64,000 bases of DNA from CAVUAF01 sp963739375 (GTDB taxonomy: Bacteria; Acidobacteriota; Terriglobia; Terriglobales; Acidobacteriaceae), in the NCBI GenBank assembly GCA_963739375.1, contig CAVUAF010000006.1, positions 3,831 to 67,830 of the forward strand. Direction: 5' to 3'. Position numbers and translations under genes: made by a program. Positions 60,563-64,000 of the stretch are shown here, piece after piece. The notes under the pieces are model-generated. The model did no database searches, was not told the origin of the DNA, and saw only the letters and a program-made list of their open reading frames with translations. Numbering within the stretch: position 1 is the first letter of the stretch; the number at the start of each line of letters is the position of its first letter.

Positions 60563-60895
60563 TCACGCCGCCGGGGGCGCGGTGCTGGGGCGGGCGCCGG
60601 TGGGCGCAGCCGCATAGAAGATCTCCGGCTCCTCGGGTATCACGATCCACGCAATGAAGTAGGCGACGAATCCCAGCGGGAAGCCGAGGATCGAAACCAG
60701 CAGCCACACCAGGCGGATCAGCGTCACGTCGAGGTCGAAGTACTCGGCGAAACCGGCGCAGACGCCGGCAATCTTGCGCATGACCCGCGGCCGCACCAGC
60801 CGCCGGCGCGCCACCACCGCCCCTACGCGGGTGCCGCAATAGGCGCACAGGTTGGCGTCGTCCTGGATGACCTTGCCGCAGTAATTGCAGTACAT
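60563..60895 (-). CDS. PspC-domain protein with N-terminal zinc ribbon, 110 aa
   Basis: Phage-shock-protein-C-type membrane protein. N-terminal CxxC pairs (YCNYCGKVI, CAYCGTRVG) form a small zinc ribbon, then a basic linker and the PspC core (RKIAGVCAGFAEYFDLDVTL, then IRLVWLLVSILGFPLGFVAYFI and WIVIPEE). No other psp genes nearby. GGAGGG lies 5 bases before the ATG. Confidence 0.9.
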   Translation of the reverse strand: MYCNYCGKVIQDDANLCAYCGTRVGAVVARRRLVRPRVMRKIAGVCAGFAEYFDLDVTLIRLVWLLVSILGFPLGFVAYFIAWIVIPEEPEIFYAAAPTGARPSTAPPAA

Positions 60896-60962
60896 GGCAG
60901 CCCTCCGGAAAATGATACGCCGCCACCGGGGAAAAGGTTCCCGGCTTCCCGGACGTTCTCCC

Positions 60963-62213
60963 CTACTGCCGGTAGGGTTGTTTCAGGTAGCGTCGCGCGC
61001 TGTCGGCGAGCGCGCTGCTGCTGTCGAGGTTGAGGGCCGCCTGGTATTGCGTGAGGGCGAGCTCCCGCCGCTCCACCAGGTCATACATCTGGCCGGCCAG
61101 CAGCGCGCATTTCTGGCGCAGATCCGGGCTGGCATTGGCGACGCCGGCGGCCTTGGCGTAGTTCTCCGCCGCCTGCTGATACTCGCTGCGCCCGCGCAGG
61201 ATCTCGCCCAGATCGTAGTGCGCGAACTCCAGGCGCGGCTCGTGGAAGCTGCCCCGCTCGGCTTCGCCCAGCAGCCGGTGGTAGGCCTCGAGCGCTTCCT
61301 GGTTCTTCCCCGAATCCTTCAGCAGGTTGGCGTCCTCCAGCGCAAAGAGGAAGTTGTGCGGGTAAGCGGCGGTCAGGGTGCGGACCACGTCAATCGCCTC
61401 CTGATAGCGCTGCTCGCGTCGCAGAAAGAGCGCCAGCGCCACCTTGGCGTCGACGCTGGTTTCCACGTTGGCGCCGGCCACGGTGCGCAGGTACTCGAGC
61501 CCCTTGCTCCGGCTGCCGCTGAGCCCGACCACCGAGATCGCCGCCCGCACCGCCCACGGCAGGCTCCCGGCCACGTAGTTGTGGATCCCCACCACCGTCT
61601 TGGCGTCGATGAACCTGGGGTTCAGTTCCAGCACGCGTTCATGATCGTGGCGCGCGCCAATGGCATTGCGCAGCGCAGAAAACCACGCCCTCTCTGCAAT
61701 CCCCAGGTAGGTGGCTTCGAGGCCGCGGGCCACCCCGCGCGTGTAGTAGGCCTCGACGTCGCTGGGGTTCTTCGCGATCCGCTGGTCGGCAATCTGTTCG
61801 CTCTTGTCCGCCAGTTGCTTGATCTGCTCGCGCGCCTTGGCATCAATCTCCACCCGCCGCTTCTGGTCCAGGAAACTGTCGCCGGAGTAGAGCGTGGTGT
61901 TGAGCGCCCCGGCCCGGTACAGCTCGCGGAACAGGACGGCCGCCAGCAGGTGATTCAGCGCCCGCGGATCGTCCGGGTGCATCTCCGTCACTTTGCTGAA
62001 GTCCCGGACCGCATCCTCGTAGTTGGCGTTGTAGTAATGATCGTAGCCGCTGCGGGTGAGAGCATCTTCCGCGGTGGCGGTCGCGGAGGCCTTTCGGGGC
62101 GCTGGCGCCGCCTGGCCTGCTGCCGACCCCAGGTTAATCAAAGTGCAAACCAGGCAAGCAGTCGCAAGCGTCCCGCCGCGCCGTGGGAAGAGGAGTTTTC
62201 GACAAGGTCTCAT
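60963..62213 (-). CDS. Exported TPR protein, 416 aa
   Basis: Signal peptide at residues 1-~35 (TLATACLVCTLINLGSAAG). TPR-like repeats through the length: YDHYYNANYEDAVRDFSKVT, VEAYYTRGVARGLEATY, ALALFLRREQRYQEAIDVVR, ALEDANLLKDSGKNQEALEA, and the last LALTQYQAALNLDSSSALAD. Similar in style to other acidobacterial periplasmic TPR proteins; function unknown. Starts at ATG 62211-62213, no clear ribosome site. Confidence 0.8.
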   Translation of the reverse strand: MRPCRKLLFPRRGGTLATACLVCTLINLGSAAGQAAPAPRKASATATAEDALTRSGYDHYYNANYEDAVRDFSKVTEMHPDDPRALNHLLAAVLFRELYRAGALNTTLYSGDSFLDQKRRVEIDAKAREQIKQLADKSEQIADQRIAKNPSDVEAYYTRGVARGLEATYLGIAERAWFSALRNAIGARHDHERVLELNPRFIDAKTVVGIHNYVAGSLPWAVRAAISVVGLSGSRSKGLEYLRTVAGANVETSVDAKVALALFLRREQRYQEAIDVVRTLTAAYPHNFLFALEDANLLKDSGKNQEALEAYHRLLGEAERGSFHEPRLEFAHYDLGEILRGRSEYQQAAENYAKAAGVANASPDLRQKCALLAGQMYDLVERRELALTQYQAALNLDSSSALADSARRYLKQPYRQ

Positions 62214-62289
62214 GCGGGAGGGCTAGGATGAGTTTAACTGATGCCGCGCCTCGCGACATAGGGAGACCGCGGGCCCGGTTGCGCCGACA

Positions 62290-63752
62290 TCAGGCGGTAA
62301 TCGTGCTCCGCGCCTGCACCACGCGTTCGTACACCCGCACGTACTCCCGCGCCGAGGCATGCCACGAGAAGTCCTTGGCCATGCCGTTGCGCATCAGGGT
62401 CTGCCAGGCGTCGCGGTTCTGGTAGGCGGCGAGGGCCGCGCGGATCGTGGCCAGCAGCGCCTCGCTGGTGTAGTCGCCGAACTTGAAGCCGGTGCCCTTG
62501 CCGCTGCGCGGGTCCCAGGGCTCGATGGTGTCGTCGAGGCCGCCGGTTGCCCGCACCACCGGCACCGTCCCGTACTGCAGGCTGTAGATCTGGTTCAGGC
62601 CGCAGGGCTCGTAGCGCGACGGCATCAGGAACATGTCGGCGCCGGCCTCGATCTTGTGCGCCAGCGCGTTGTCGTAGGCGATGCTTGACCGCGATCTTCT
62701 GCGGGAACTGCTGGGCCATGCGCCGGAAGAGCTCTTCGTACTCGCGCGTCGCCGGTGCCCAGCGCCACAATCACCAGTTCCTCGCGCGCCAGCCGGTCGG
62801 CCACCTGCGAGATCAGGTCAGAGCCCTTCTGCGCCGTAAAACGCGAGACGATCCCGATCACCGGCAGCTCCATGCACGACTCCGGCAGCTTGAACTCGCG
62901 CAGCAGGTCGTGCTTGCATGCCGCCTTGCCGCTCAGGTCGCTGGCGGAATAGTTCTGCGCGATGAACTTGTCGCGCTGCGGGCTCCACTCCGCGTAGTCC
63001 ACGCCGTTCAGGATCCCGGTCACCGTTGCCGCCCGCGCCCGCAGCACGCCTTCCAGCCCGAAGCCGTATTCCGACGGTCTGGATCTCCTGGCGTACTTGC
63101 GGCTGACGGTGTTGACGTAGTCCGACTCCGTCAGCGCCCCCTTCAGGAAGTTCACCTTGCCGAAGAATTCCATCTTGCGGATGGTGAACAGGTCCCAGGG
63201 CAGCAGCAGCAGCGGCAGGGTGTCCGGCGGGAACAGCCCCTGGTAGCCGAGGTTGTGGATGGTGAACACCACCCCCACGCCGTGCAGGCTGGGGTCCTCG
63301 GCGTACAGGGTGCGCAGCAGCACCGGCACCAGCGCCGTCTGCCAGTCGTGGCAGTGGATGACGTCGGGCGGGCCCAGGAGCTTGGCGGCCTCCAGCACGG
63401 CGCGCGAGAACAGGGCGAAACGCTCGGCATTGTCCGGGTAGTCGCCCTCCGGGGTGCCATACAGCGCGTCCCGATCGAAGAACGGCGGGATACTCGATGA
63501 AGAAGGTTCGCACGCCGTCCGTGGCGGCCCCTCCAGCACCGCCGGGAAGTGCGATTGTGGCCAAAGGGGATGGTGACGCTCGCCAGCACGGTGCGCGGGT
63601 TGGCAAGCTTGGTCATGCGGTAGCGCGGCAGGATAACGGCCACCTCGTGGCCCAGACGCGCGATGCGCCTGTGGCAACGCGCCAACCACGTCGGCCAGGC
63701 CGCCGGTCTTGGAGAAGGGAACGCCCTCGGACGCAGCAAAGGCAATGTGCAT
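62290..63752 (-). CDS. glgA: Glycogen synthase GlgA, broken by several frameshifts
   Basis: Adds ADP-glucose to a growing glucan. Segments in several frames join to the whole enzyme: HIAFAASEGVPFSKTGGLADV (KxGGL site), GHEVAVILPRYRMTKLA, VIHCHDWQTALVPVLLRTL, VVFTIHNLGYQGLFPPDTL, GILNGVDYAEWSPQRD, RFTAQKGSDLISQV and MFLMPSRYEPCGLNQIYSLQ. The frame shifts at ~63665, in 63490-63560 (two or three events), near 63080-63098 (a loss and a gain close together), ~62750 (extra G) and ~62685 (extra C). Restored length ~480, the family norm. ATG at 63750-63752 has GGAGG 9 bases before. Error-prone assembly is the simplest explanation. Confidence 0.86.
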
Positions 63753-63831
63753 GTGCGTCAACCTCCGGCAGTGGAACTGCCGCTGGGCTCGCGATGGGCG
63801 AGTGGCGGCCGGTGCGGAAGGGGAAGTCTAT

Positions 63832-64000
63832 ATGGCGACGCGAAAGAGGGTCAACGCGAACCCGCAGGGGCGTTCCCCACGCCGCGAGCGCACCGCTCGC
63901 ACCCGCACGCCAAGGCCAGGCTGGGGCAGAACTTCCTGCGCGACCCGCACGCCGCCGCGCGCATCGTCGCCGCCCTCGGCGACATCTCCCAGCGCACCGT
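63832..64000 (+). CDS. rsmA: 16S rRNA adenine dimethyltransferase RsmA (5' part)
   Basis: Dimethylates two adenines near the 3' end of 16S rRNA. The diagnostic start AKARLGQNFLRDPHAAARIV is present and the gene runs off the window. The ATG at 63832 has GGAAGGGGAAG before it, but its frame does not reach the conserved part, which lies +2 relative to it and has no start codon of its own; one indel in 63835-63900 is likely, as in the neighbouring glgA. Divergent from glgA. Confidence 0.82.
   Translation, partial: MATRKRVNANPQGRSPRRERTARTRTPRPGWGRTSCATRTPPRASSPPSATSPSAP

Overview
The window is a 64 kb piece of a high-GC chromosome, most probably from an Acidobacteriota (Terriglobia-like) bacterium and probably a metagenome assembly. 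I infer this from gene style, not from a marker search. The signs are a Ser/Thr kinase with a C-terminal PD40 propeller, giant exported choice-of-anchor-D and IPT/TIG repeat proteins, many exported TPR proteins, and GC-rich spacers full of small palindromes and 7-bp tandem repeats. I see no phage, insertion sequence, integrase or CRISPR array; it looks like ordinary chromosome.

Layout. 1-6.8 kb: 3' end of a formiminotransferase-cyclodeaminase gene, an exported protein of unknown function, an arsR-arsM arsenic unit with a readable promoter and operators, a divergent formyltransferase/polysaccharide deacetylase pair, and a SPOR protein. 6.8-10.7 kb: slipin and NfeD membrane-protease partners and a TPR protein. 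10.8-16 kb: a TetR-controlled RND efflux operon whose pump gene is frameshifted three times. 16-20.2 kb: TerC and a Ser/Thr kinase whose 5' end is duplicated around a hairpin element. 20.2-25 kb: a 2-hydroxyacid dehydrogenase, an exported TldD/TldE-like pair, and thiS. 25.5-34 kb: a MerR/zinc-ribbon pair, an AlaX-type editing protein, a 1338-residue surface protein, threonine synthase and a TPR protein. 34-43.7 kb: HAD hydrolase, lytic transglycosylase, HD-GYP sensor, ftsY, a zinc-ribbon membrane protein, ribD-ribE, an Mla-type ATPase and mobA. 43.8-51 kb: a potassium-channel-like protein, a YncE-like propeller, an SDR/DCC pair, a BON lipoprotein, a 23-residue membrane peptide, tRNA-Lys(TTT) and an MFS carrier. 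51-57.7 kb: two adjacent giant IPT/TIG proteins. 57.8-64 kb: aroA, an alpha/beta hydrolase, PspC, a TPR protein, a heavily frameshifted glgA and the start of rsmA.

Functional groups that work together: ArsR represses its own unit and ArsM methylates arsenite; TetR, the membrane fusion protein and the RND pump form an efflux system without an outer-membrane channel here; slipin and NfeD form a membrane quality-control pair; the two TldD/E-like proteins are predicted to form an exported heterodimeric peptidase; RibD and RibE catalyse non-adjacent steps of riboflavin synthesis.

The least expected content is in the spacers. Tracts of 7-bp repeats sit on or within about 10 bp of stop codons, and two unrelated genes (arsR and arsM) end in the same Val-Ser-Ser-Phe-stop because the repeat supplies their 3' ends. 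Three spacers carry such arrays as inverted pairs. A separate stem-loop family with a CGGTTTT-type loop shows compensatory stem changes, and one copy lies in a 65-bp duplication of the kinase 5' end, creating a leader ORF that overlaps the kinase start. Single-base indels cluster in the RND, BON, MFS and glgA genes; sequencing error is the first explanation to exclude.
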